From contig CANGVA010000018.1 of the NCBI GenBank assembly GCA_947457395.1, positions 1 through 42,557 of the forward strand: a DNA stretch of 42,557 nucleotides, read 5' to 3'. Source of the stretch: Bacteroidota bacterium (GTDB taxonomy: Bacteria; Bacteroidota; Bacteroidia; UKL13-3). Within the stretch, counting starts at the first letter, position 1. The number at the start of each line of letters is the position of its first letter. The notes under the pieces are model-generated. The model saw only the letters and a program-made list of their open reading frames with translations, did no database searches and was not told where the DNA came from. Position numbers and translations under genes: made by a program. This document shows positions 1-6,613 of this stretch, one piece after another.

Positions 1-153
1 TTTGATTGTACATAATCATACAAGACCTCCGATTTTGGTGGAATTGTCATGGTTTTATGGTCTGAAATATCACTACGGATATGTACTGACCAAGATTTTT
101 TGTGAAATGCCTAGCATTCATGAATGCAAATAAAATAAAATAATATATGGATA

Positions 154-333
154 ATGTCCACGCCAATGTATAGCTTTGGACTTGCAGTAAGTTGTGTTGT
201 CATAATCACATTTGTTTTGGTAGCTGTTGATTTATCTCCTCAGACTACAGGTGAAACTTTATTTATTTTTATGCAACCAATTTACTGCTTTTGCATGGGT
301 GCTTGCGCCATTGCCGTTGACGCTCTAAAATGA
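154..333 (+). CDS. small membrane protein, 59 aa, unknown function
   Basis: I do not recognise this protein. It is an open frame of 59 codons from ATG (MSTPMYSFGLAV...) to TGA. Two hydrophobic stretches, about residues 8-26 and 36-56, would make a small two-pass membrane protein; the second is rich in Cys and Met. It lies just left of the first attC-like element and would be the cargo of an earlier cassette if the array continues leftward. No promoter was identified. The length and two-helix composition argue for a real gene, but no family assignment is possible. Confidence 0.45.
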   Translation: MSTPMYSFGLAVSCVVIITFVLVAVDLSPQTTGETLFIFMQPIYCFCMGACAIAVDALK

Positions 334-360
334 AACTTTTATGTACGCAAAATATTTTAT

Positions 361-436
361 CTTAGTTGACAGTTTATGCTACGCATCCCGATAGCTATCG
401 GGAGGCAACGAGCGCAAGGCGTGCGAACGTTAGCGG
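361..436 (+). repeat. attC-like site 0 (partial or degraded)
   Basis: The right half is clear: a perfect 18-bp palindrome at 386-403, then a GC-rich stretch ending in GAACGTTAGCGG, with the R'-like GTTAGCGG at 429-436. No matching R''-type sequence was found to the left; the nearest candidate is TTGACAG near 366-372. This may be a truncated site or the boundary of the array. Confidence 0.5.
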
Positions 437-494
437 TCATTGTAAAAAGACGATAGAGTAAACATCTAACAGACAAATAATCTAAACACATTTA

Positions 495-1073
495 ATGAAA
501 AAAATACTCATCATAAACGGACACCCAAACAGTGACAGTTATAATTTTGCACTTTACGAAGCATACAAAAAAGGCGCATTAACTTCAGGAGCAGATATTA
601 AGGAGATTGTGATTAAAGATTTAGTTTTCAATCCAAACTTGCAATTTGGTTACCAAAAAAGAACAGAATTAGAACCCGACTTATTAGATGCTTGGGAAAA
701 AATCAAATGGGCTGACCATTTAGTTTGGATTCACCCTGTTTGGTGGGGCGGACTTCCTGCAATAACAAAAGGTTTTATTGATAGACTTTTTTTGCCCGGT
801 TTTGCATTTCAGTATCGGGAAAATTCTGTTTGGTGGGACAAACTATTAGCAGGTAGGACGGCTCACATTATTACAACCCTTGACCAACCGTCTTGGTATT
901 ATTGGTTTGCATTTGGACGACCAAGCATTAACCAGTTAAAGAAATCCACTTTGGAATTTTGTGGAATAAAGCCAGTTAAAGTAACTTATGTTGGACCAAT
1001 AAAAAACACAGAACTTTCCTTACGAAAAAAATGGTTAGACAAAATTGAAAAATTGGGAGAAGACCTTAAATGA
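495..1073 (+). CDS. NAD(P)H-dependent quinone oxidoreductase, flavodoxin-2 fold (cassette 1)
   Basis: This is a 192-residue cytoplasmic flavoprotein of the Flavodoxin_2 family (KefF, MdaB and YwrO relatives), which usually reduces quinones or electrophiles with NAD(P)H. The N-terminal beta strand and phosphate loop IINGHPNSDSYN (residues 6-17) bind the FMN or FAD phosphate. The motif DHLVWIHPVWWGGLPAITKG near residues 74-93 and the FIDRLFLPGFAF segment are typical of the family. Length is normal for this group. It is the only gene of the first complete cassette, starting about 65 bp after the cassette boundary. Its physiological substrate cannot be read from the sequence. The family call is secure; the role, perhaps detoxification, is inference. 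Confidence 0.9.
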   Translation: MKKILIINGHPNSDSYNFALYEAYKKGALTSGADIKEIVIKDLVFNPNLQFGYQKRTELEPDLLDAWEKIKWADHLVWIHPVWWGGLPAITKGFIDRLFLPGFAFQYRENSVWWDKLLAGRTAHIITTLDQPSWYYWFAFGRPSINQLKKSTLEFCGIKPVKVTYVGPIKNTELSLRKKWLDKIEKLGEDLK

Positions 1074-1097
1074 AAACTGACGACAAAGAATAACGAA

Positions 1098-1222
1098 CCG
1101 CTAACAGCACCTACAAGAAATTGGAGGTTCAGTGGTTAATCAAAGTTTGGTTCTCCGCATCAATCCCGATATATCGGGATGGTGAAAATCGCCACCTTCG
1201 CGAAGCCCAAAACCGTTATAAG
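1098..1222 (+). repeat. attC-like site 1 (end of cassette 1)
   Basis: The left end CCGCTAAC (1098-1105) is the exact complement of GTTAGCGG at the start of cassette 1 (429-436). The right end carries CCAAAACCG followed by GTTATAAG (1215-1222), which belongs to cassette 2. Between them are AGCACCTAC, an 18-bp palindrome at 1163-1180 (ATCCCGATA and its complement) and CCTTCGCGAAG. About 125 bp long, within the range of long attC sites such as the Vibrio cholerae repeats. Confidence 0.7.
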
Positions 1223-1278
1223 TAATGGTACAGACCACACAAACTAAAAGATAGCAAGACCCAAATAGACATTTAACA

Positions 1279-1848
1279 ATGGACATCTTATTCAAAACCT
1301 TTATAGACCATTTTTCCGTTAACCAACAATTGACTGACAATACAAAAGCTGAAATATGTAGTCACTTGTCAATTTTAAATTTGGATAAAAAGTACGTACT
1401 TATTAAAGAAAACCAACGGCACGACTTTGCTTATTTTGTAATAAAAGGTGCTGTGAGAAGTTACTATCTTAAAGACGGAGTAGAAGTGAACACTTGGTTT
1501 GCTTTGGAGAATGATATGGTAGGTTCATTGCACAACTTTAAGGGCAATCCTTCAAGAGAAACTATTGAGTTAATTGAAAATAGTACGCTGATTTCAATAA
1601 ATCTAAAACAAGTAAAGCCTTTAATGTTTTCAAATATTCAAATTGCTAATTTTATCAATGCAATAATAGAAGACTATGCTTTATTTTTAGAAGACAAGAT
1701 TTACTTTTCACAAATGATGAGTTCAATTGATAAATATCTGATATTGCTTGACAAAGAACCACAACTTTTCCAACGTATCCCGCTTACTTACATTGCTTCC
1801 TTTCTTGGAATTTCAAGAGAAACACTTAGCCGTTTGAGGGCAAAATGA
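1279..1848 (+). CDS. Crp/Fnr family transcriptional regulator (cassette 2)
   Basis: This 189-residue protein has an N-terminal cyclic-nucleotide-binding-type beta barrel (about residues 25-115; FAYFVIKGAVRSYYLKDGVE is the strand-turn-strand part) and a C-terminal helix-turn-helix, RIPLTYIASFLGISRETLSR, ending almost at the last residue. Bacteroidota carry many short Crp/Fnr proteins of this type, commonly encoded beside the gene they control. Canonical cAMP-binding residues are not apparent, so the ligand is unknown. The next gene in the same cassette encodes a membrane acyltransferase-like protein, and a palindrome TGACA-TT-TGTCA lies immediately after this stop codon, so the protein is probably a local regulator of that gene. 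The start is supported by the usual Crp N-terminal length. Confidence 0.9.
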   Translation: MDILFKTFIDHFSVNQQLTDNTKAEICSHLSILNLDKKYVLIKENQRHDFAYFVIKGAVRSYYLKDGVEVNTWFALENDMVGSLHNFKGNPSRETIELIENSTLISINLKQVKPLMFSNIQIANFINAIIEDYALFLEDKIYFSQMMSSIDKYLILLDKEPQLFQRIPLTYIASFLGISRETLSRLRAK

Positions 1849-1853
1849 TTTTG

Positions 1854-1865
1854 TGACATTTGTCA
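1854..1865 (+). promoter_or_regulatory. candidate Crp/Fnr operator, TGACA-TT-TGTCA
   Basis: Perfect 5-bp inverted arms around a 2-bp centre, placed six bases after the crp/fnr stop codon and upstream of the next gene. Crp/Fnr proteins typically bind palindromes with TGNNA-type half-sites. The adjacent regulator is the likely ligand; direct binding is inferred. Confidence 0.55.
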
Positions 1866-1888
1866 AATGAAATCATTTTTAAGCATTG

Positions 1889-1896
1889 CAATTTTG
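1889..1896 (+). promoter_or_regulatory. candidate -7 element CAATTTTG
   Basis: This matches the Bacteroidota TAnnTTTG element at seven of eight positions and lies about 22 bp before the ATG at 1918. It is downstream of the TGACA-TT-TGTCA palindrome, so the operator would sit upstream of the promoter core, a position that fits activation. It also argues that translation starts at 1918 and not at the earlier in-frame ATG at 1867. Confidence 0.4.
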
Positions 1897-1917
1897 CAGT
1901 CTAAAAATGATATAAAT

Positions 1918-3006
1918 ATGAATGTTACAACTCAAAACAACAGACTTTTATCTATAGACCTTGCAAGAGGTTTGGCAGTATTTTTTATGATTGCTGTTCA
2001 TACACTTATGGTATTTGCAAGTGAAGAAGTAAAAAACTCGGTATTCGGACAAATTATAGAATTTTTGGGAGGACCGCCAGCCGCACCCGTTTTTATGACT
2101 TTGATGGGATTTTCATTTATGTATTCAAGGAAATCAGAATTGAAGCCAAGATTATTACGTGGCTTTAAAATATTTTTGTCAGGCTATATTTTAAATATCC
2201 TAAGGGGTGTTATTCCGTTCACTCTCTCTACTCAATTAGAAATGGATATTGCAAAAACATTCCCTTTAGAAAAATTAAATGAATACACTATTTTAACCAT
2301 AGTTGACATTTTGCAATTTGCCGGGATTGCATTAATGATAATGGCTCTTATTCAGGAATTCCAAATCAAAAAGTATGTTATATTATTCTCTGCATTTTTA
2401 ATTAGTATGCTTTCACCATTTCTTTGGGGATTAAACCTAAACATTCCGGTAATAGACCAAATTTTTGAACTGTTTTGGGGAGACCAACCAATTGAATTTA
2501 GCTTTATCGCAAATAAAATTGCATTCCCAGTATTTCCTTGGCTATCGTTTCCACTACTAGGTATGTTTCTTGGCGACACAATGAAAAACTCAAAAGACCA
2601 AAGTATGACATTTAAAAACTTTGGAATAACTGGCATTTTGGTTCTGGTTATTGGAGTTGCCATTTCATATTCAAACGTAGATTACCATTTTAACGACTAC
2701 TATCATAGCCGACAAGGTGGAATGTTATTTATGTGCGGCTTTGTAGTCTTTTGGCTTTACATTAATAAATTAATTCTAGACAAAGTACCTCAGAACAAGT
2801 TTTTTGACTTACTTTTTAAGTGGAGCAATGGAGTAACAAACATTTACTTTGCTCAATGGATAATTATCATTTGGAGCATTGCTTTTTTCGGTATTAACCA
2901 AAGCTCTTGCGTCACCATTATTTTATTAATTTTGACATTCACGTTTATATCACACTTTATAAACGAATTCATACTATTCAAACAAAATAAGAACAAAATA
3001 AAATAG
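1918..3006 (+). CDS. membrane acyltransferase-like protein (DUF1624/DUF418 type), cassette 2
   Basis: A 362-residue integral membrane protein with about ten hydrophobic helices. The N-terminal motif RLLSIDLARGLAVFFMIAVH is characteristic of the heparan-alpha-glucosaminide N-acetyltransferase catalytic-domain family (DUF1624) and of related DUF418 and acyltransferase-3 proteins, which transfer acyl groups across or at the membrane. The conserved Asp-x-x-Arg-Gly and the histidine in the first helix are present. The substrate is unknown. An upstream in-frame ATG at 1867 would add 17 residues, but a promoter-like element lies inside that extension, so 1918 is preferred. It shares a cassette with the Crp/Fnr gene, 69 bp apart, and may be controlled by it. 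Assignment to DUF1624 versus DUF418 is not settled by eye. Confidence 0.8.
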   Translation: MNVTTQNNRLLSIDLARGLAVFFMIAVHTLMVFASEEVKNSVFGQIIEFLGGPPAAPVFMTLMGFSFMYSRKSELKPRLLRGFKIFLSGYILNILRGVIPFTLSTQLEMDIAKTFPLEKLNEYTILTIVDILQFAGIALMIMALIQEFQIKKYVILFSAFLISMLSPFLWGLNLNIPVIDQIFELFWGDQPIEFSFIANKIAFPVFPWLSFPLLGMFLGDTMKNSKDQSMTFKNFGITGILVLVIGVAISYSNVDYHFNDYYHSRQGGMLFMCGFVVFWLYINKLILDKVPQNKFFDLLFKWSNGVTNIYFAQWIIIIWSIAFFGINQSSCVTIILLILTFTFISHFINEFILFKQNKNKIK

Positions 3007-3045
3007 ACAGAATGAGAATATACGAAGTGACAGAAAGAACCACTG

Positions 3046-3166
3046 CTTATAACAGCACCTACCCCAAAGGCGGTGTTTTCCAGCTAAAGCGTGACAGGCT
3101 GTGCTCCGCTTGACATCCCGATAGCTATCGGGACCGCTTCTTCGCCAAGCGCCAAAACGTTAGCGG
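3046..3166 (+). repeat. attC-like site 2 (end of cassette 2)
   Basis: The left end CTTATAAC (3046-3053) is the exact complement of GTTATAAG at the start of cassette 2 (1215-1222). Internal parts are AGCACCTACC, GGCGG, an 18-bp perfect palindrome at 3116-3133 and CGCCAAGCGCCAAAACG. The right end GTTAGCGG (3159-3166) belongs to cassette 3. About 121 bp. Confidence 0.72.
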
Positions 3167-3204
3167 AAACCTTACGACTGACAACCTAAATATTAGAGAA
3201 ATTT

Positions 3205-3768
3205 ATGACTGAAAGTTTAGACTATTTTAATTTTTTAGATACTATTAACCCACAAGATGCGAAAATCATTCACTCATTATTTCAACCTAAGATGGTGAAG
3301 AAAAACACCTACTTGCTTAGAGAAGGACAAGTTTGTGAGGACAATTATATCATCACTAAGGGTGTAGCCATAAAAAGCTTCAATCTTGACAACAAAGAAA
3401 TTACAACAGATATTTACTTAATTGGTGACATCGCGTTTTCGTTTGATAGTTTTACATACCAAACAAAAAGCACAGAAAGCATTATTGCTATTACAGATCT
3501 TGAATTGCTTAGCATTAAATATCAAGACTATACGGAAGCTAAAGCTAAGTACCCTTGGCTTGTAAAATATGACACAATATTTATGGAACGATATATTGTA
3601 CAGTTAGAGCACAAATTGAAGGAATTAACCACTTTGAACGCTGCCCAACGCTATGAAAAAATACTTACCCACCACACAAAACTACTTCAAGAAGTTCCAC
3701 TGAAAATTATTGCCTCTTACCTCAATGTATCTGTTGAAAGATTAAGCAGAATAAGAGCCCAGATTTAA
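3205..3768 (+). CDS. Crp/Fnr family transcriptional regulator (cassette 3)
   Basis: This 187-residue protein has the same plan as the cassette 2 regulator: an effector barrel (about residues 22-115, with LREGQVCEDNYIITKG) and a C-terminal helix-turn-helix, EVPLKIIASYLNVSVERLSR. The two proteins are clearly paralogous but strongly diverged, so they probably answer to different signals and sites. The following gene encodes a Gdx/SugE exporter and the gap carries an inverted repeat, TTGAC-N5-GTCAA. The simplest reading is a local activator or repressor of the exporter. The ligand is unknown. Confidence 0.9.
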   Translation: MTESLDYFNFLDTINPQDAKIIHSLFQPKMVKKNTYLLREGQVCEDNYIITKGVAIKSFNLDNKEITTDIYLIGDIAFSFDSFTYQTKSTESIIAITDLELLSIKYQDYTEAKAKYPWLVKYDTIFMERYIVQLEHKLKELTTLNAAQRYEKILTHHTKLLQEVPLKIIASYLNVSVERLSRIRAQI

Positions 3769-3785
3769 TTGACACTGCTCAATAA

Positions 3786-3800
3786 TTGACCTCACGTCAA
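3786..3800 (+). promoter_or_regulatory. candidate Crp/Fnr operator, TTGAC-N5-GTCAA
   Basis: Perfect 5-bp inverted arms with a 5-bp centre, between the crp/fnr stop and the exporter gene. A -7-like element CAACTTTG at 3823-3830 follows, about 23 bp before the ATG at 3846. Position relative to the promoter is similar to that in cassette 2. Binding is inferred. Confidence 0.5.
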
Positions 3801-3845
3801 GTGTTTCAAATAAAGTATTATGCAACTTTGCACAAAAATAATAAT

Positions 3846-4166
3846 ATGAATTGGATAGCATTAATCGTTGCAGGAATTTTTGAAATCGGTTGGCCATTGG
3901 GTTTAAAAATGTCCCAACAGGCAACAAGCAATAAGTCTTTATGGATATTTGTCGCCATAGCTTCAATGTCTATAAGCGGTGGCTTACTTTGGTATGCACA
4001 AAAGACAATTCCCATTGGGACCGCCTACGCAGTATGGACAGGAATTGGGGCAATCGGAACTTTGACAGTTGGAATAATTTTTTTTGGCGATTCTGCAAGT
4101 CTTTTAAGACTAATGGCAGCTCTTCTTATTATAATTGGAATTGTAGGACTAAAATTTGCAAATTAA
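3846..4166 (+). CDS. small multidrug resistance protein, Gdx/SugE (guanidinium exporter) type, cassette 3
   Basis: A 106-residue, four-helix SMR protein that works as an antiparallel dimer exchanging protons for cations in the inner membrane. The essential glutamate is Glu13 in AGIFEIGWPLGLK, and the segment GTAYAVWTGIGAIGT is the signature of the SugE/Gdx branch, whose best-known substrate is guanidinium, rather than of the broad EmrE/Qac branch. Start at 3846 gives the normal family length; an earlier in-frame ATG at 3786 would overlap the palindrome and promoter-like element. No guanidine-riboswitch-like leader was recognised. It shares its cassette with a Crp/Fnr gene and a small downstream gene. 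Confidence 0.92.
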   Translation: MNWIALIVAGIFEIGWPLGLKMSQQATSNKSLWIFVAIASMSISGGLLWYAQKTIPIGTAYAVWTGIGAIGTLTVGIIFFGDSASLLRLMAALLIIIGIVGLKFAN

Positions 4167-4173
4167 TACAAAT

Positions 4174-4404
4174 ATGAAAAATAAGAAATCCATCATATCA
4201 GTATTTGTAACTTCCGTAATCCAAAAAAGAACAGCTAAGCATTTAGTAAATAAAATAAGTCTACTTGATAGCGTACGAGCTTGTAATTTCGACCTTGAAG
4301 ACTGTGATAAAATATTAAGAGTTGAAAGCGAATTTGAAATTTCAAAGACAGTTACGAAGTTAGTCAATTCAAAAGGGTTTAAATGTGTCGAACTGTTAGA
4401 TTGA
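4174..4404 (+). CDS. small protein, 76 aa, unknown function (HMA-like length and pattern)
   Basis: I do not recognise a named family with certainty. The 76 residues, MKNKKSIISVFVTSVIQ..., have an alternating strand-helix pattern and the segment RACNFDLEDCDKILRV, resembling small beta-alpha-beta proteins of the ferredoxin-like or heavy-metal-associated type, but without a CxxC metal site. The start at 4174 is eight bases after the exporter stop, so the two are probably co-transcribed. An in-frame ATG at 4156 overlaps the exporter gene and is less likely. It is the last gene of cassette 3. Confidence 0.6.
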   Translation: MKNKKSIISVFVTSVIQKRTAKHLVNKISLLDSVRACNFDLEDCDKILRVESEFEISKTVTKLVNSKGFKCVELLD

Positions 4405-4420
4405 TTGCTCAAAAAGGCAT

Positions 4421-4553
4421 CCGCTAACATCGGTTTGGTATAAGCAGGGCAGACGGAAGTAATTGAACATTTGTACTTCTATCAAAATTTATACTTAATT
4501 TCGGCAGTCGGTTTTCAAAGCCCCGCCTTCGCTAAGCGCCAAAACGTTAACAG
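4421..4553 (+). repeat. attC-like site 3 (end of cassette 3)
   Basis: The left end CCGCTAAC (4421-4428) is the exact complement of GTTAGCGG that opens cassette 3 (3159-3166). The spacer differs from the other sites (no 18-bp palindrome) but the right part CCTTCGCTAAGCGCCAAAACG matches site 2, followed by GTTAACAG from cassette 4 (from 4546). About 130 bp. Confidence 0.65.
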
Positions 4554-4564
4554 TAATTTGGAAG

Positions 4565-5641
4565 ATGAAAAAAATAATTCAAACCATCATAATATTCTTC
4601 TTCTTTATATCCTGCAAAAAAGAAAAAATTGTAACAAGCTCAACGAATGGAAACGAGTTTTTTGTTTCTGCTGTTGATATTTCAAGTTATCCAGAGATAT
4701 CGTTATCAAATCCAACTTTTTACGATTTGAAACAAGATAAAAAAGACTTTTTTTTAATCCTTAAAGAAAATGGAATAAATACAATTAGGTTGAAACTATG
4801 GGTGAACCCAAGCAATGTACATTCAGGTTTTAATGAGGTAAAAGAATTTTCTAAATCATTAAAGGATCAAGGTTTTAAAATTTGGTTAACGCTTCATTAT
4901 TCAGATACTTGGGCTGATCCAGCAAATCAACAAATACCTGCAATGTGGCAAGGACTTAATTTTTCAACCACTAAGGACAGTGTATATAATTATACTAAAA
5001 ACGTAGTAACGCAAATAAAACCCAATTTCATACAAATAGGCAATGAAATAAACTCTGGATTTCTCCATCCTCACGGTAATATTAATACCAATTATCTGAA
5101 TTTTATTGATTTAATTAAAACAGGAGTTTTAGCTGTTAGACAAAATTCAACTGATTGTAAAATTATTTTACACTTTGCCGGACTACAAAATTCGGATTGG
5201 TTCTTTAATCAAATAAAAACCATTGATTATGATATTATTGGATTATCCTATTATCCCATTTGGCACGGCAAGTTATTCATTGATCTTAAATCAAAATTGA
5301 AACAATTGAGTACCACATACCAAAAAAAAATCATAATAGCTGAAACAGCTTATCCTTTTACATTAGGTTGGAATGATTGGACAAATAATATTGTGGGACA
5401 AAGCGACCAATTGATTTTGCCTGAATATACAGCATCTCCAGAAGGTCAAAGAAGTTTTATTAATCAAATTAAAAGGGTTGTTAAAGAAACACCTAACGGA
5501 ATTGGTTTTTGCTATTGGGGAGCAGAATTAATTGCCTGGAACGGCAGCGAGGCAACAAATGGATCAACTTGGGAAAACCAAGCCTTGTTTGATTTTAATA
5601 ATAAAGCCTTGCCAGTATTAAAAGAGTTTAAGGCAGAATAA
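4565..5641 (+). CDS. GH53 arabinogalactan endo-beta-1,4-galactanase, lipoprotein (cassette 4)
   Basis: A 358-residue glycoside hydrolase family 53 enzyme, which cleaves beta-1,4-galactan side chains of pectin. The start MKKIIQTIIIFFFFISCKK is a lipoprotein signal with lipobox cysteine at residue 17, so it is probably anchored to the outer membrane. Family motifs are AVDISSYPEI (36-45), TIRLKLWVNP (73-82), the acid/base glutamate Glu161 in QIGNEIN, and the nucleophile Glu260 in IIIAETAYPF. A (beta/alpha)8 barrel of this size is full length. It stands alone in a cassette, away from any galactan PUL; codon use is A+T-rich like the rest of the array. A carbohydrate-active enzyme as cassette cargo is unusual. 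Confidence 0.93.
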   Translation: MKKIIQTIIIFFFFISCKKEKIVTSSTNGNEFFVSAVDISSYPEISLSNPTFYDLKQDKKDFFLILKENGINTIRLKLWVNPSNVHSGFNEVKEFSKSLKDQGFKIWLTLHYSDTWADPANQQIPAMWQGLNFSTTKDSVYNYTKNVVTQIKPNFIQIGNEINSGFLHPHGNINTNYLNFIDLIKTGVLAVRQNSTDCKIILHFAGLQNSDWFFNQIKTIDYDIIGLSYYPIWHGKLFIDLKSKLKQLSTTYQKKIIIAETAYPFTLGWNDWTNNIVGQSDQLILPEYTASPEGQRSFINQIKRVVKETPNGIGFCYWGAELIAWNGSEATNGSTWENQALFDFNNKALPVLKEFKAE

Positions 5642-5645
5642 AAAC

Positions 5646-5756
5646 TACTGCCAACAGCACATTGGCAATAGGCGGGGTTTTCCCGCTAAAGCGGGACAGG
5701 CTTTGCTCCGCTTGACATCCCGATAGCTATCGGGATTGTGGCAGCCAAAAGATTAG
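5646..5756 (+). repeat. attC-like site 4 (right end of array, degraded)
   Basis: The left end TACTGCCAAC (5646-5655) pairs with GTTAACAGTA of cassette 4 except at two positions. The interior closely matches site 2 (GGCGG, GTTTTCC, GCTAAAGCG, GACAGGCT, TGCTCCGCTTGACA) and contains the 18-bp palindrome at 5718-5735. The right end reads CCAAAAGATTAG instead of CCAAAACGTTAG, so the recombination point appears mutated. This looks like the end of the array. Confidence 0.6.
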
Positions 5757-5847
5757 TTCTTCGAACAAATCACAATAGCCATCGAAACGCGCGGTAGTTG
5801 GGGCAAGTATAGCAAAACATTAAACCGTTAATGCTGTTAAATTAGAT

Positions 5848-6438
5848 ATGAAAGTATTATTCGTTACCCTTTTGGTGATGCTGCTGCTTAGCGGCTTGGT
5901 TACCCTGCTTGTATCTTTCAAGTATGGCAATATTGAAACACCCCAATACAAAGTTGTTAAAACCATTGGCGCAATAGAAATAAGGCAATACCCTAAAATG
6001 GTGGTGGCGCAAACCAAACTGCCTGATGCCGATATGGATAAAAGCATGAGCATTGGTTTCCAAACCATTGCCGGTTATATTTTTGGAGGCAATACCAACA
6101 ATCAGAAAATTCCCATGACCGCACCCGTTGTTGTTAAAATGGCCGATACCGCCACAATGTATTTTGTGATGCCGGGTCAATACAAAAAAGAAGATTTGCC
6201 CAAGCCAAACTCTGAAAGCGTGCAACTTAGTGAAGAAGATGAAAAAACACTAGCCGTTATTACCTATAGCGGGTACTCTTCGGATGAAAAAATAGCATTG
6301 TACAGCAAAAAACTGCAAAGCGAACTTGTGCAACACAATATTCAAACTGTAGGTGCATTTATATACATGGGATACAACGCCCCCTGGGATATCATTAACC
6401 GAAGAAATGAAGTGGCTATTGAGGTGGTACTGAATTAA
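5848..6438 (+). CDS. SOUL family heme-binding protein
   Basis: A 196-residue protein of the SOUL/HBP family, known from plants, animals and bacteria to bind tetrapyrroles. A hydrophobic N-terminal segment (about residues 2-22) is a signal anchor, so the domain should face the periplasm. Diagnostic segments are YKVVKTIGAIEIRQYPKMVV (32-51), KIPMTAPVVV, the typical MTxPV motif, and the C-terminal APWDIINRRNEVAIEV. Length fits the family. It is the first gene to the right of the cassette array and has more balanced codon use, so it marks the return to ordinary chromosome. Function in bacteria is poorly known. Confidence 0.92.
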   Translation: MKVLFVTLLVMLLLSGLVTLLVSFKYGNIETPQYKVVKTIGAIEIRQYPKMVVAQTKLPDADMDKSMSIGFQTIAGYIFGGNTNNQKIPMTAPVVVKMADTATMYFVMPGQYKKEDLPKPNSESVQLSEEDEKTLAVITYSGYSSDEKIALYSKKLQSELVQHNIQTVGAFIYMGYNAPWDIINRRNEVAIEVVLN

Positions 6439-6521
6439 TCTCCGATTCCAACTTCATCTCTCGTTTGGTATATGTATTATTGTATATCGCGAAATAAAGA
6501 AATGTAAACCTTGAATTAACG

Positions 6522-6550
6522 CACGAAACAGCAGGAAATTGTCTTTCGTG
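6522..6550 (+). promoter_or_regulatory. inverted repeat CACGAAA-N15-TTTCGTG upstream of lipoprotein gene
   Basis: Two perfect 7-bp arms, 6522-6528 and 6544-6550, lie in the 175-bp gap before the next gene. They could be an operator or an RNA hairpin. No regulator is adjacent, so the role is unknown. Confidence 0.25.
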
Positions 6551-6613
6551 TTTATAGCCATTTCGGAACAGCTACTATTAATATTAATCTAAATACTAAT
6601 TGTAATATCTACA

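Larger units (their letters stand above)
361..5756 (+). mobile_element. integron-like gene-cassette array without integrase (CALIN-like)
   Basis: Four consecutive units each start with GTT-led bases and end with the complement of those same bases, followed by a conserved AACAGCAC or AACATCGG segment, a structured spacer and CCAAAA-C-G. Approximate units are 430-1215, 1216-3159, 3160-4546 and 4547-5751. This is the arrangement expected when circular cassettes with self-complementary attC ends insert in tandem at G^TT. All cargo genes point the same way and the region is visibly more A+T-rich than its right flank. No integrase gene is present, so this would be a cluster of attC sites lacking integrase, or part of a larger array reaching left of the window. 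That integron machinery moves it is an inference. Confidence 0.7.

Noticed and set aside
1-150. Open frames at the left edge: a + strand frame ending near 133 and a minus strand frame starting MTIPPKSEVLYDYVQS at position 50
   Set aside because: Both are cut by the window or too short (43 codons or fewer) and compete with each other. Neither gives a recognisable family, so no gene is called.
1140-1340. Minus strand ORF of 66 residues over attC-like site 1
   Set aside because: It covers the site's palindrome and the start of the Crp/Fnr gene on the other strand; no protein-like features.
4471-4677. ORF of 68 residues starting MYFYQNLYLISAVG
   Set aside because: It begins inside attC-like site 3 and runs into the GH53 signal sequence in another frame, so it is a chance frame.
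1-5756. Possibility that the repeats are MITEs or REP elements instead of attC sites
   Set aside because: MITE ends would be alike among copies; here the outermost bases differ between sites but complement the start of their own cassette, which fits attC better. No target-site duplications were noticed.
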